Source: Magicicada septendecula
Taxonomy: Eukaryota > Arthropoda > Insecta > Hemiptera > Cicadidae
Assembly (NCBI GenBank): GCA_034769895.1
Contig: CM068369.1
Coordinates: 149,569,574-149,633,573 of the forward strand
Direction of reading: 5' to 3'
DNA: 64,000 nucleotides
The notes beneath the pieces are model-generated. The model worked only from the letters and a program-made list of their open reading frames with translations, was not told the origin of the DNA and ran no database searches. Made by a program: the position numbers and the translations under genes. Below, in pieces: positions 1-13,594 of the stretch (within the stretch, counting starts at the first letter, position 1; each line of letters starts with the position of its first letter).

Positions 1-28
1 TCATTTATTATCCACCAGCGAAAACCCG

Positions 29-555
29 CAACATGGACTTTGTGAAAAAGGCGAAGAGAGTTGGTGCAAATACCAGCGAGCCATTGCTAAAAAGGAGCAA
101 TACGATCACCTTGAGCACATGCACATACCGGAAGTGATTATGAGTAAAATTAAGCCTATTTTCCAGGATTTAGCAGATCCAAATTTGTTGAAAAAATGCC
201 TACATGGAAAATCCAAACGAATCGATAAACGCGGTAATTTGGTCGCGATTACCAAAAACTGTATTCGTAGGACTGCAAACCATGGAGTTTGGGATTTATA
301 ATGCCATTTTAAATTTTAATAAAGGAAATGTAACAAGGTGTCTAGTGTTAAAGGAACTTGGGATGTCTGTCAGCAAAAACACAGCCTCAGTTATGAGTCA
401 ACTGGACAAAATACGTGTGTAGAGGGGCGAGCGAATGCTTTCCAAGCTCCTGAAAAAGCAAGACAACGCCGTGAAAGTGCTAAAGGAAGTTAGAAGAAGC
501 TTTTCTTGAAGATGAGGACCCAGACAACCCATTCTATGGTGCTGGAATGTACTGA
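29..555 (+). pseudogene. Mutator-type transposase, C-terminal fragment (frameshifted)
   Basis: Reading from about position 29, one frame gives a peptide with the order HGLC..GEESWCKYQ, then KIKPIFQDLADPNLLKKCLHGK. The reading shifts frame near 210 and continues as NPNESINAVIWSRLPKTVF, then GNVTRCLVLKELG and a stop at about 420. A further piece ending in DPDNPFYGAGMY is readable to about 555 after another shift. These blocks match what I know of the C-terminal part of the Mutator-like transposase domain found in many arthropod genomes, including the LLxKCLHG and NPNESxNxVIWSR signatures. The catalytic core lies outside the window to the left, if it exists. At least two frameshifts and one stop make it a pseudogene. 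The family name is from memory; the lesions are visible in the sequence. Confidence 0.7.
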
Positions 556-3139
556 ACTCATTTTAACATGTAAGGAATAGCATAATAAATTTTTATTTGC
601 GTTTTCCCGAAAACTGTGTTTTTTGTATAAATGACCCGTTTTCTCAGAAACTGCAAAAGATACAGCCATAAAACTTTTACCACATACTCTTGTAGTAGAT
701 CTACAAACACTAACATAAGCGTTTTGAGTTGTATGTCTTAGTTTCGTTTTTACCACCAAAAACATAAATTTTTTTCACGTTTTTATTCATACAATATTAT
801 AAAAATCATAAAACCGTAGCAGAGCATAGAAAAAAAATCCCTGTGTTAAAGTTCTAAGAAATAGTCGTAGAAAAGCCATGAAAAATTTAAACTGGATATC
901 TTCAGTAGTTTCCGAAAAAACGGGTCATCAATGTGGCAAATTTAACATGGGTAATATAGGGCCTACCGAACCCCTTAAGGAACATGGAAGTAAAAATGTA
1001 ATTTATTCACATTTGATGAATGTTACTAAAAATAATAAATTACATTGAAACTCCGTCACAATTAATTAACAACTGTGACTAAATCTCCTTAATGTTACTA
1101 TAATTGATTAATTCAAGATCGTTGCTAAACTAATAGTTCGTATAAAGTATTTAAAGAATAGGCGATTTGTTGCAAAATGATTTAAGTTATATTTCTGTTC
1201 AATATGATTGACATTATCTGCAATATCTATATATATTGTAACATTACGTACTCAGTACTTCAAACTAAATGAACAAAAAGTCCATATTCTTTAAGAAACA
1301 GTTAATTACCAGATATTATTATTATTAATGGTAAACAAATTCAGTAAATATCCCATTCCCCAGGTCAGAAAATGTATTACGGTAAGAAAAACTTTAGTAG
1401 TGAATAAACAGTGTAATAAGTGGTGCTATAAAAATACAGTGTATACCATGTGCGACATAATATGATTAGTGATATTAAAGAGACATCAGTCACAAGTTGT
1501 GATAAGGATGCAGGAATCTTGTAATAGATAATAAGTAGTTAATAATAATTTATTACTGTTTTATTATTGTTAGGCCACGAAGGCAATATTTTAATGTATA
1601 TGTAGAATATTATTATGTTTATTGTTCTGAAAGATCCAGGGTTAGAGAAGGAATTAATTACTGTTATTGGGAATAAATTTTAAAGAGATAGTGAAAAATA
1701 AAATAGGGCCTAGGGCATTAATACATTTACAAATATAAAAGTCAGAAATGAACTAATTAAACCAATCTTGTAAACAAAAATATAAAAGAAAACTAAATTT
1801 TAGTAAAAAACACTTTCAGGTGATGACAGAAGGGTATATTAAATAAGTTTAAGTAATTGTTATGAGGAAATAATGTTAATGGAAAATAGTTCCTAAAAAA
1901 CAAGAATATTGTTAATATAAAAACTATGGATTATCACCACTAAATTATAACAAATAAGTATTTAAGCATTCGTAATAGTATGAAGAAAACCACTATGTAA
2001 ATTAAATTTAATTAGAGATAACCTTTATAAAGCAGTATTTTTCTTAAAAGGTGAAAGAACTAATAATATCTAAAGACTAGCCTAATTACTAAAACTGTAC
2101 CTAGGGTAGCCAATAAAAACTCATCAATTTCTTGGTTACTAACGGTAACGAAGGTAACAAAATGAGTAACTGTTAATTTTTATTTCAAGAGAGTAGATGA
2201 CACTAAAATAATATCCAGAAAATTTCAAAAATATTAACTAAATATTAAACCGTAAACAATTCAAAACGGAATAAAAGAATCAGCATAAAAAACCATGTCT
2301 GGGACATCACATGAAACATACTAATTGATGAGAGAATATACAAAACAAATGAAAATTTGTACACCCACAAGATAGCTCAAAAATTGGAACCTAGTCACTA
2401 CCATGGGTGAGAAAGGCCTACCTTCATAAACTAAAAAACTACACATCACCACAAAGTAACGAAGACTGGAACACTAGAAACAGTACAAAATAATTAAATC
2501 TATAAGAAAACTTAGTGAGAAAGTTTCAAACTTCATTTATTTAATTCAAAACAGTAAAAATATACTCTCATAGAACATCACAGCGGCCATGTTTCTTGGT
2601 TGTCAGCTGTATGAATTCATGTAATCTGCGCTCTGGCGTCTAAAAAACGAACTTTTTGACCTAGTCTTTAAGAATAAAATATTTTTCTTGTAAAGTATGA
2701 TACTCTTGTCAAAGCATTTCTGACTTTCTTACAGCTCAAAGAATCCCAAAAAACCCTGAGATAAATAATTTATTAATTTTGTTTATAACTACAATTGAAT
2801 ATATCTGTTGTACGATAGAAACACATATATCGAAAGTTGTTATAATTTCGATAATAGTTGACTAGATAATCAATGAACTGAATTTAATAGTTTCAAGAAA
2901 TAAACCAATATCAGATAATAAATACCTTTTTGAGGGAATTGACTTTGTGTTATTCTTTGTAGATAGCGAATTTGTTACAGGAAATTGGTAAATAGCAGAG
3001 AAGAGTGGGCAAACTACGGCAGTCATCATAACGTACGAGGAATAAACAGCGAACATAACCTTTCGCGTGTTGCCGCCTGGAAAACAGCTGTTGCAAGATA
3101 CGCTTAATAAAACGATAACACAGTACAAAGAGAGGAACT

Positions 3140-3140
<1 letters not shown>
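556..3140. other. AT-rich non-coding stretch
   Basis: No reading frame of credible coding quality is present. The first 400 bases may be the 3' untranslated tail of the transposase fragment upstream, since they contain two related phrases around 'gacccgttttc' and 'aaaaacgggtcat' in opposite orientation (about 631 and 915). From about 1.3 to 2.56 kb the plus strand is strongly richer in A than T, which resembles the interior of decayed retroelements elsewhere in this window. No homology can be assigned by eye. Confidence 0.5.

Positions 3141-3142
<2 letters not shown>

Positions 3143-3194
<52 letters not shown>
3143..3194. repeat. (CT)n microsatellite
   Basis: Uninterrupted CT dinucleotide run of roughly 25 units. 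The Arg-Glu repeats of the opposite-strand reading frame here come only from this microsatellite. Confidence 0.95.
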
Positions 3195-3195
<1 letters not shown>

Positions 3196-6100
3196 ATCAA
3201 CTGAACTGTAATACCTACGGAGAAGCAACAGCAAAGGATCCCGTGGCATATTAGTTTGTTACAATATATATAAATCTCAAGGTCTGCGGATTTATGGGTA
3301 CTGAATACAAATTCACACCATTACACCAAAGTTTGCACAGGTAACCTTTGACACAAGGAGCAAAATACTGTCTAACCTAGAATTTGATATTCTACCCCGT
3401 TCGCACAATTTAGGTCCTTTTAGTTATGCCCTTCTGTTGATGCTTATAAGATGTCAAAAACACCATGGAGACCAGAATTAATTACCATAGTAACAAGTAA
3501 ATAAACAAATGATATTTAGCGCCATCGCAACTGTACCTTTATCAGTTCCTGCAGTTTTTAATATGGGATTGTATAGATATATTTTGTAAATTGTGTACAG
3601 ATACGTCTATATATTTTGTAATTGCCTTAAACGATTATAAAATTTATGTTTATACGTATTTCTGATGATGCAGTGAATAAGTAATAAAATATATTAAATA
3701 CTACTACTAAAGATGCCAACAACACCAGAATTAATTACCATAGTAACAAGTAAATTAACAAAAGCTATTTAGTGGCATCCTAGCTGCACATTTATCCATT
3801 CCTGCTGTATATTTTCTACAATGTTACGTTTGCTACTTGCCCTGTGTTGGGCGGCATTGCGACGCTACATTTATCTCAGGGTTAATTTCATTATTCTTTT
3901 ACTATGAACAGAATTAAGCTGTCTTTTAAGCCTAACGTTTTGGTGCCATATACAATGTTATAAGATTGTGAAATACGTTTTGTATAAATATCTAAGTTAT
4001 CGGCCCTTAAGTTGGTGAGTAATAAGATAATAACGCAAAGTAAAATGAAATACTCTTACTTGTAAAGCCCCGCGTCGGAGCGTCATTTATCACTTACCAC
4101 GAATATAATGTGATTTAATTTGTTTAACACTACACTTTGGAAGCCTTTTATAACACTACTTATAGAGTCTTCTCAATAATCAAATTAACATGATGTTGTA
4201 TTTGGTTTATGTCTGAAATGAAATTAATTAGACACAAATTTGTATAAATAGTCGTTTAATACATATGGTTCTATCCTTCATGATTTTAACATTTATATAT
4301 ATATATATATATATACACAGTTATAAGATTATTATTTCTACAAAACTCACATCAATAAAACAAATATTAATATGTATTTTAAAAATCTTAACGTATTTGT
4401 AACACAATTATGTTTCCTAAAGAAAAGAGAATGCGTTTGCTTGGCATTTTAGAAGCAAATTGTCGTGTAAGACGTATGTGTCTTTACGAATGCTTTAAGG
4501 AATTCATTACCTTAAATATTTTGATAAAGTATTTAATTTACAGATTTACGTGAGGTTCTTTGAAAAGGGTTGGCCGAATGAGCTTTCTAGAAATATATTA
4601 TGTACTGTTACTTTACTTGCTTGCTGATCCCGCATTGGATTCCTCCTCTCCTGACTGTGACACTAATTCACACACTGTAATCATCACTTTTCACCATCAC
4701 TTGATCTAATCTCGAGAAGACAATAACCTTTCCTTTCACGCCACCATATTCACTATATCACTTGTTATCACAAATTAAGGCCGTCTTGCTACATGGTACA
4801 TGATTCCAATACAATTACTATATATCATAGGAAACGCGTTGATCATCTGATACCACGTGAAGATTGATTAAACTTGACAAAGTACTGCGTGATATACCGA
4901 TAAGTCTGAAGAGTTGAGTTATGCCGTCTGAGTTCAACTAACGTTAACTGACTTCAATTAATTTATTGGAGTACCGAGGTACTTTGCGATTCTGAGAGAA
5001 TGCTGACTTTACTCACTCACTAACTAACTTCGAAATACTCTCCGTTAACTAACATATTGGAGTACTGAGACAAAGTTAAAACTGACCTAAACTGCTACAT
5101 ATCTCTAACTAACTGACTTAACAGTCTTATGTAAAAACTGTTCCGTGTGTAACTGCTCGATGTATAGAAACTGCAAAAACTAACTCTTTAGATTATAAAG
5201 CTGACAAAACTAACTAAAACTTAACTAACTCTAGATTCTAAGTCTTCCAATATATATTCTCCGTTCCTTCCACCACAAAAATTTCCAACATCAACCGCCA
5301 AAATCCCCACTTTAGTCAAAACTCGACTCCGATTGATATGTCCAACCCTCTCTTATCCTATATTTTCAATCTACTCTATATTTTCTTAGAAGATAACGCC
5401 TACCCTACATAACGCACTTGATCATTGGCCAGAACCTTCCCCTTCTTATTGAACTGGTCTATATCGCCAATCGCCTTCTTCCTTCTATCTATCTCCTATG
5501 GTAAAATAATAAATACAAATACACGCGTTGGCGCGTGTTCAAACCTATCCTTCAAGTCCCTCGTCAAACTGATTGACGTTAATGATCTCACTAACTTACG
5601 TTACAATGCTAACTATCATAAATATCTTAGAACAAGGGCTGTCACGTTTCTCCGCTCCCGGCTTTGTGCAAGAGTTTTAATTGGTGTTCCCTGTGGTGAA
5701 ACATTGTCTCTTGCAACTCTATTGTCGCATCACGGGATCTGGACCATATCGAATTTCGTTTTGTATTCGTCGTGGACACTCAGTCGCCAACACGCTTGTA
5801 TACTCTAAAAGAATAATACGTTTTCAAGGTAGTTCTCTCGTTTACCCCATTCACCCACCAAACGTTTTCTTTTCTTTTGACATTTCTTATTGAAACACTA
5901 CGAGTACTTACAGCTAGTATACAATAGTATTTCCACGTGTGTGTGATATACTGTATACCCTGAAATAAATTTTGAGTTAACAATAACTGACAGTTTGTCT
6001 GGTAGAACAGTATGCTATCCGTCTTTTCTCAATTTGTAAGCGGACATCATGGTGTTTCAAACGGTCTTCCGCTTACCCATATAACAATATAGTTACGCTC

Positions 6101-9100
6101 TTATGGAGTTTCACACGCCCTTTGGAATAACTCATGTCTAGTAACTGATTTATGGTTATAAGTTTTGACGTTTCTCACTTCCATATTTTCAAAAATTTCC
6201 GATCGCTATAATTATTGATGTTATATATAATGCGATTGTATCGATATATTACGATGTGGAAAAAAAGAAGTGTACTAACTCTAAATTGTCCTATTACTTA
6301 ATGCAAAGCGAAAATAGGCCTGGTATTCACACAGATGTGGTGTTCAATAACAATTGTGTGCTGACACAGATTTCCTCACTGTCGTAGAACCTCGGGATTG
6401 AGTTTGTCACAAGTGGTATCGTTAGCGTTACGTGACTGGTTAAAAGTCGCGGAACCCGTAATACCGAGGCAGGGAAACGTTAACAAAATCACCCAGTTGA
6501 CGTCGTGTATAAATATTCCTTCCAAACACTATCTGATTCCACACTATCTGATCTCACTCTATTCTTCGTCGTGCTTCGTCAGTCGTAAAACATTGTAACC
6601 TTACTTTTACGGGAACTGGGTCATGTTTGAACTTATTTCGAACCATTTCTTTCTATAGATATAAGGAACGAATTAGATATGACTAGCATCTGATCAGTTA
6701 TATGTGATTCCATCTAAAAATTTTATAATTTACAATTTTTATTTATATTAGTTGTAATTTACATTTCAACAGTATTCCGTGCGTTAGGTTTTTATTCTTC
6801 TTCTACTACTACTACTACTACGAATACAACTACCGCTGCTGCTGCTGCTACTATATAATGCTAACTATAATAAACAACTATAAATAATTATCCTTTCTGT
6901 CTGATAGAATATCTCCGGCTGTTGATAACGCCACATCAGTAGTATTAGATCTAGGACATAATTTCGTACTTAATAGCTAGTAATTTTATAATTACCAATT
7001 TTTATGCGTATTATTTCTTAATATCTCTTATCATCATAGGAAATTTTAACGTTACGTTTCTTATTGAAATAACAAGTGTTATTAATATATAATTTGCTTT
7101 CTGTATATATTTAAACATCTGTTGTGCAATACAATTGAGTAAATTTTAAGTGATATTTTGGATAAATCTAAGTATGTACTTATGCATTTTTTATAAGGGT
7201 CTCCTTTGGGATAGCATCGTACTCCTGTTCTGAAAATTCTTGAAAACGTTATGGATTGCACATCGACCATATTGATCGTTGTCGACTGATAGTTCTTCCA
7301 TGTGGAAAAAAATGTTGTGTAATAAACCTGTTTGTATGTTTTTGCTACTATATTAGCGTACACGGCTGAAAAATAATAAAATAGCTTAATAATTAAGAGA
7401 TTATTAAAATTCATGAACTTTTTTTGACTCTCTGGGGGAGGGTCCAGTCCCGTTCGTCTCTCTGCAAGTTGTAAAGACTAACAGTAGTTTAAATCGGTTA
7501 AGTAAAGCCATAAGTAAAAAGGAAATTTAATCAATCGATTATAAATTACATCAATATAGATTTTTGTATTAAGTTTATATACACACAGCAAAGCCGACAT
7601 TTTTTATGATAATAATAATTTACCGAGATTAGTGTTAACGTTACGCAACGATAGAGTACAACGCATATATAATATATGAATATAATAAATTATTAGAATT
7701 GTGTGTTCCTTTTACTAAAGTTATCTCAGTACTACTCTGGTATTACTTACGCGAACACAAATATGCTAAAGGCTCTATTCTTTAGGATTATTTGTCTTAC
7801 TCATAGTTTCTTCACGTTCACTCTAACTTCTATACCTAGTATGCAATGTTGACTTATGTCTACTTTCTGCAACCTTCGTTTTGTATACTCCTATTTCCAA
7901 CACTTTCCCTAAGAAAAATAAGTACGTTTAAAATAACAGACGTGTGAGTAGTAACAAAAGTTGTCTGACATACTTTACGTTTGCTAACATTTACCTTAAT
8001 ATTTAAGTACTTAAGTAGATTTTAAGGTATCATGCCTTCAAAACGGTGGCCTAAAGTGTTAACAGTTATCTACCTAGGTAACAGTTACTTACCTAAGTGT
8101 TAAACCGATGCACTACCGGTTGCTACCTTATTGAAATAAAATCACAGTGTTAAAGAAGAGTGTACAAAAATTCATTACTATATTTCTCTACACTGCCTAA
8201 GAGCTTTTTATATAAAGGAAACTGTTTGATGCTGTTGGTACTAAAGGTAAAACAGAGGATTGCGTGCCCTCCTAATTGTACCTTTTGTACTAAGAGAGAC
8301 AAAGGATACGGAGAGCAGTGTAATAGTTCGTTCTGAGGCAGGAGAAACACTAGACAAAAGATCTATTGAAACCTGTATGACTATGTGTAACTATGGCAGA
8401 GGAAATGATTCCGTCCAATCTACTATTGTATGCCTTCAGCATACTCTCGTTTAAAGTATGATGCGATAAAAACGTAAGACGAATTAGTTACTAAATTAAT
8501 TTATTATAATACACATGAAACGACAGAAAATTTTAAATTTAAAAGTGTGAGAAACGAATCCATTATAATGCAAAACACTAAATAGAAAACTAAATTAAAA
8601 GTGAATTAAATCTTGATTCACGTTTCCACATACACCTTATTATATATTTCCACAAATACCTTGTTTTCAGATTCCCTTTTGAGCTTACAAAATCTTGGTG
8701 TGGCTAGTCGAGGGCTAAAAACTTTAGGTGATGTCGAGAGAGAATGTTTAAATATTACTTTGAATTTATACTGTTACAGAAACTGAAACTTTTGTTGTTT
8801 GTGTAGTAAGTTTGTTCACTGGAAACATCTGTTGCAGTCACAGTTGTGCAAAGTTTGAAGATTTCCAAATCTTGTTGTCAACTATAAATCCTATCTACCG
8901 GAATAACTCTCTACAGCTTCTGTAGACGCTCAGATATTTTATTAAAAAATGATTACCGCATCAATAAAATATCCTCCAGCTTTTATATTAAAATGACTGT
9001 TCTCAAAAATTAAAATAAATTATAAAGTCTTCTCATTCATAATATGTAAGCACAAGATTTGCTAATGTATCATGTGTTGTTTAAAACATAGTGCAAGTGA

Positions 9101-12100
9101 CTTCAGTTTATTATAAGATTACATTTTCCGCTAATTTTTGACTGTATGATTGCTCTCCAAATTTACAGTAAAATACATACTGAATTAAATAAGAAGAATC
9201 AAAATTTAAAAATCATAATGATTTAATTATACTCCATTTTTCCTAAGTTTAGGGCTTGGAGTCTGAAGGCTTTAGCACAATTACGTCGACCATAACTATA
9301 GCTCGTTATCGTGGCTGTTTTTTACCTAAATACGAGCTCAACACTAAAAGTGGAAATTCTTACACACGTACGAAACCATCTTCCAGGGCCGACACAGTAT
9401 ACTTACTCTTTTATTGAGGACGACTTCAATCTTTTTCAGTTTTAGATTATGTTTTACTCTCAGATCGAGGGTCTATGTTTAGCAAGAGTACTATAGCATT
9501 TAATTATACATGTTTGCCCGAAGTTCTACGCCACAAGTGTATACGGGTCGTTCTTGTTCTAGTAACAGGACGTCCGGATCGTGTGCCTAGTTCGCTGTCT
9601 GATGATGCACACTTGTTCATGACGACTGCAAAACCTGCCATTTGCCACTTACCGTCGACCTGTTTCACTGCATAGTGTACATCACGGACATCCCCCGTAT
9701 AGTCTGTCTATAATTTTGAAAACGTTTTTACTATTACTTCCTTAAATAATTTTGTATCTGTATGTTTTCTATTGAGCATTTGGATCGTATTTACTATTCC
9801 TTTATTAGTTCTTTTTTTCAGTGTATGTAGTCTTTATGGGTACCGTTTCAAACGATTCTTGATTCCTGACAGAAAAGAATAATCCCTTCTGAATGCATTT
9901 ATTATCTAAACACATTTTTTTCTGTGTCAGCGTTCGCGGTATGCCATACTGTGTTTCAGATAGCATAATACTGTACATTTTATCTTGTTTGAAACGAATA
10001 TTTTTCAAAATTTGTTTCTCATTTGTTGTAAGCTTATTTCCTTATGTGCCTTATTACTTGTCCTACTCATCGGCAATTTCTAAGGTTGTTATTCAAATGA
10101 ATATTTTTTTAATTCCTTTAATATGTTTGCCTCAATTCCAAATGTCATCAGCATTATTGAATTCTAGGTTATAAACTCGTATTTCTTAGCCTAAGAAATC
10201 CTTACGTGTTTTGAGTTTTTTTTTTCATAGGTTCCTTCCACCACACTTTTAACAGTTTTACAATCGGAAAAGCTAGGAACTCACCAAACGAAACAATTAC
10301 AGTCCTACTGAAGAGCATTCTCCCATACCGCTATTCGCGTCCGCGTCCGCAGCTATTGCCCGTCTCAAACAATATGTGCACAATTTTGTAAAGGGAATAC
10401 CCAGGTTAACTCACTCCGTGTACACACCAGTTGCCCGCACCACTCAAAATGTGCAAACGTGTACCGTCTTGCAAGGTGAGAACTTAGGTTACGCCTAAAA
10501 TGCTTTCTATATTTTAGCGAAATATTGAATCAACATTTAGTTTCCTATGCCAAAGAGAGTAGGGTGCTCTAGTCATGTACTGCTAAACGCCTACCATCAA
10601 AATTTATTATTAATTGGTAGAGGAGAGGTTTTTATACTTGAAGTCATTTGGCCATCTTCAAGCTTACCTGTGTGAAAAAGCAGCAACTACTACAGTTATA
10701 GATACAGATTGGAGAAGATCTTTTACAATGCCTACAACCTTGTTCGAGACAATGCTCGTTTAGCAGATACTGTTTTTCCTTCATTCTTGAATTTACAGCG
10801 AACTGTAAAATGTAAACAGAGGCAATACATAGTCATTTCTCTTGACAGTGATTACGTAATGTGTTATGACCTGTCTAAAATGATATTAGTTGTTATTTGC
10901 GGTACGTTCTGTTAAATGAAATTAACAATTTTGAGATTGTAATTGTTCATCGAAGAAGGTAAATAAATTTATGGAAAGAAGTAGTTGAAGTGAAACGATA
11001 CGAAACGCTTCATGTTTACTGTACTAAATTGATTATTTTGAGGTATATATATATTTTTAAATACTAAAGTCTACTTATTGCTCTTCAGTAGAAAACATTT
11101 TTGTGCAAAACTGTTTGTATATAGCTACATGACGATTATTCTATACGTTAGAGGATGTGAATATATTTCAAATTTGTAGTCATACTTTAACGTTTGTAAA
11201 CTATCTATGTTACAGGTAAATTTTATTATTTGTTAATGTAAAATTTAGTTAAACAGCTTGAAAAGTGTAATTATTGTATTTTTATACGTTTTTAAATAAA
11301 CCTGTACTTTAAACTAAAAAAAAATTATAATAGATTAAATAAAGTACCGTAAATATTTAGATAACTTTTAAAATTTTAAAGATAGAAAATTTTTAAATCG
11401 TATTATCTCTTGTATAACCTGTTTATATTATTTGGACATCTTCAGATTTCCTTCAAGATCTGTATCAACACTGGTAAATGTATTTTAGCAGCGAACAATT
11501 TGTTACCTTTTACAAGCATTCCCTTGAATTTGTATCCCAATTAATGGAGGCCCGCTTATCCTTTCTTGTGTATGTGTGACAGAATACTACAGTTTTACTG
11601 CTGTAACATCATCAAACTAAGCCTCTTTCGGAAACACTTTTGTATATTGTATTACACAATACAGAATAATGAGAAGACTATGTCTCTTTTTCAGCTACAC
11701 AGGAATATAAACTTATTTACAATATTTCTAATAACAGTTCTTATGAGTAACATGATATACTACAGAAACAATTCCCTAGTTCAAAATAAAAAGTAAAGAA
11801 TCATGGTAATGTTACAAAAAGTACGTTTTGTATTCTCCTAAATACTAATCTAAACAAAAATTATTTTATATTTAACAATAACTTTTATCAATTAAGGTAC
11901 AGACTAGCGATGAGAGCTCCTACATCACCCATTTTATCAGAAATATTTTTACATGACTTCGATGATGATACTCATATTTAATACCAGAAATTTACAAGTA
12001 AAATTAGCTACTCATTCGACTAACATCAGTCATACATTCCTAAATTTAGATAATGTTATTTTATTAAAATACGAGACTATAAATAGCAAAGGCGAAAAAG

Positions 12101-12454
12101 TAAACTTTGGCGAAGTTTAAAAGTTGATAAAAACATAATAAATAATAAATTATTAGAGGAACAAATCCGAATGAATAAAAAACGATAATACATTCAAAAT
12201 ATTAATGTGCTAAAGTATTATATATAATTGTTATAATTATCTGTTTTATATATAACATATTTAAATACATGAAATAACATCTACAACAGCTGTTATTATA
12301 CAATTGATTTTAAAATTAACGAAATTTTATTTTAAATTTTAAGTGTAACAGTCGAAACAGTGCAAATGAATAGAAAGTATATTCTTGTAAGAAATTCATT
12401 TTTTTAAATTAAAATTAATTAATAATTAAGTAATGTAAATATAATTACATATAT

Positions 12455-12455
<1 letters not shown>
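3195..12455. other. AT-rich DNA with no recognisable gene
   Basis: About 9 kb with many stops in all frames. The longest open frames (about 127 codons at 5425 and 110 at 7082 on the minus strand) show no motif, no codon bias and no similarity that I recognise. Short simple repeats occur at about 4292-4315 (TA) and 6801-6853 (CTA then GCT). A small island of higher GC lies at about 10320-10490. I cannot exclude short host exons, but nothing supports one. Confidence 0.5.
6801..6853. repeat. Compound trinucleotide repeat (CTT/CTA/GCT)
   Basis: TTC units, then CTA units, then a short interruption, then CTG/GCT units and CTA. It is non-coding, as stops surround it in every frame. Confidence 0.85.

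Positions 12456-12458
<3 letters not shown>

Positions 12459-12486
<28 letters not shown>
12459..12486. repeat. (CA)n microsatellite
   Basis: About 14 uninterrupted CA units in AT-rich DNA. Confidence 0.9.
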
Positions 12487-12489
<3 letters not shown>

Positions 12490-13223
12490 TGAGCGCACAT
12501 GTACTGTATATGTCTAGATATATCTGTATGGTGTATCTGTGCCATAACATTCATTTCAAATCACTTTGAGAGGTCTGTTATGTTTTCTGATTTTGACACA
12601 GTCCATTTGCTTCTATATAAATATACCTTTCCTGATTTTTCTCTGAAATGTGTTGAAGGTGGTGGCTTCCGTAAGGCATAATTTTCTTAGGTAAATAGAA
12701 GATTTTAGCCGTTTAAAATAAATTAATTCTTTATGTAAGGGTAAGTAATATGAGGAAAGGCTAACTTCTAATTTATTTTTAATGCATAGGACTTCATTAC
12801 CAAGAATACTATTTGCTTCATACATTGCCTTTGAATGCTTTGTACGTATGTACTGTACGGTGTGCAATAAAGGTAACAATTTTTGCGGTTGATGGAAACA
12901 CGTTATGAACTGCGCAGATGTCATTCTCCCAGCCTATAAATTTTCTGAGAAGAAAATATGTTCTGGTGATTTGTTGTGTTTTTGGAGAATAAACAAATTA
13001 ATTTCCTCTTCTCTCTTTAATAAATATTAATTTGATTGTGTCTTCCACACATAAATAAATAAATTGTTTGAAATTAAAAATTTGTTTAAGTTATGGCGAA
13101 GTTAACCAATAGTCTAACAAACACGTGTTATTATTTTACCAACACGCACTATCAAATCTGTTGTTGATTCATATTTGGAACTATTGTACGAAGTGCGTAT
13201 ACGTTAAAGCTTACGCAACATAC

Positions 13224-13594
13224 TGTTACGACATCACAGAACATCTACGTGTTTATCGAATGTTCCAGAAGGATCCGGAATGTAACGTGTGTGGCGTACG
13301 TGTTTGTAGACGCATTTGCTAGACGGTGCGAGAATTCATGCGGCCACTCTCACTGTGTCACGGCCGCAAGCAATTACGTCGTAGTTTAAAGGTAATACAT
13401 AGTATGTGGAATCGTCTAGATTTTCGGCGGCTATAAATAAAATTACTCAGAGACGCTCAGTTCAGAATAGTGGTGATATATTTACAGAGCGGTTCGAGTT
13501 ATTATCGGGCGAGATTACTGTGTACGTTCAAGTAGTTATTAGTGAAGTGTTGCGTTTTATAATCGGGCGGTATAATTGTATTTAATATTGTAAC
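13224..13594 (+). mobile_element. Candidate LTR of a decayed retroelement
   Basis: The segment begins TGTTACG and ends TTGTAAC, so its ends are near-inverted repeats of the TGTTA..TAACA type, and it is about 371 bp long. It contains a well-formed core promoter (separate entry) and is more GC-balanced than its flanks. The A-rich, stop-riddled DNA that follows (13.6-15.4 kb) looks like a decayed retroelement interior. I could not find a second copy of this LTR in the window, no clear target duplication is visible, and no primer-binding site is obvious after it. An ordinary promoter region is the alternative. Confidence 0.4.
13432..13461 (+). promoter_or_regulatory. TATA box plus TCAGT initiator
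   Basis: TATAAATA at 13432-13439 is followed about 25 bases later by TCAGT (13457-13461), the arthropod initiator consensus. The TATA-to-initiator spacing matches that of RNA polymerase II core promoters. It sits in the middle of the candidate LTR, where the U3/R boundary would be expected. Confidence 0.5.

Noticed and set aside
2862..3200. 112-codon minus-strand frame with Arg-Glu repeats
   Set aside because: The repeats come from the CT microsatellite, and the rest shows no motif.
5425..5808. 127-codon plus-strand frame
   Set aside because: No recognisable motif, no related frames nearby, and the length is within chance for this amount of sequence.
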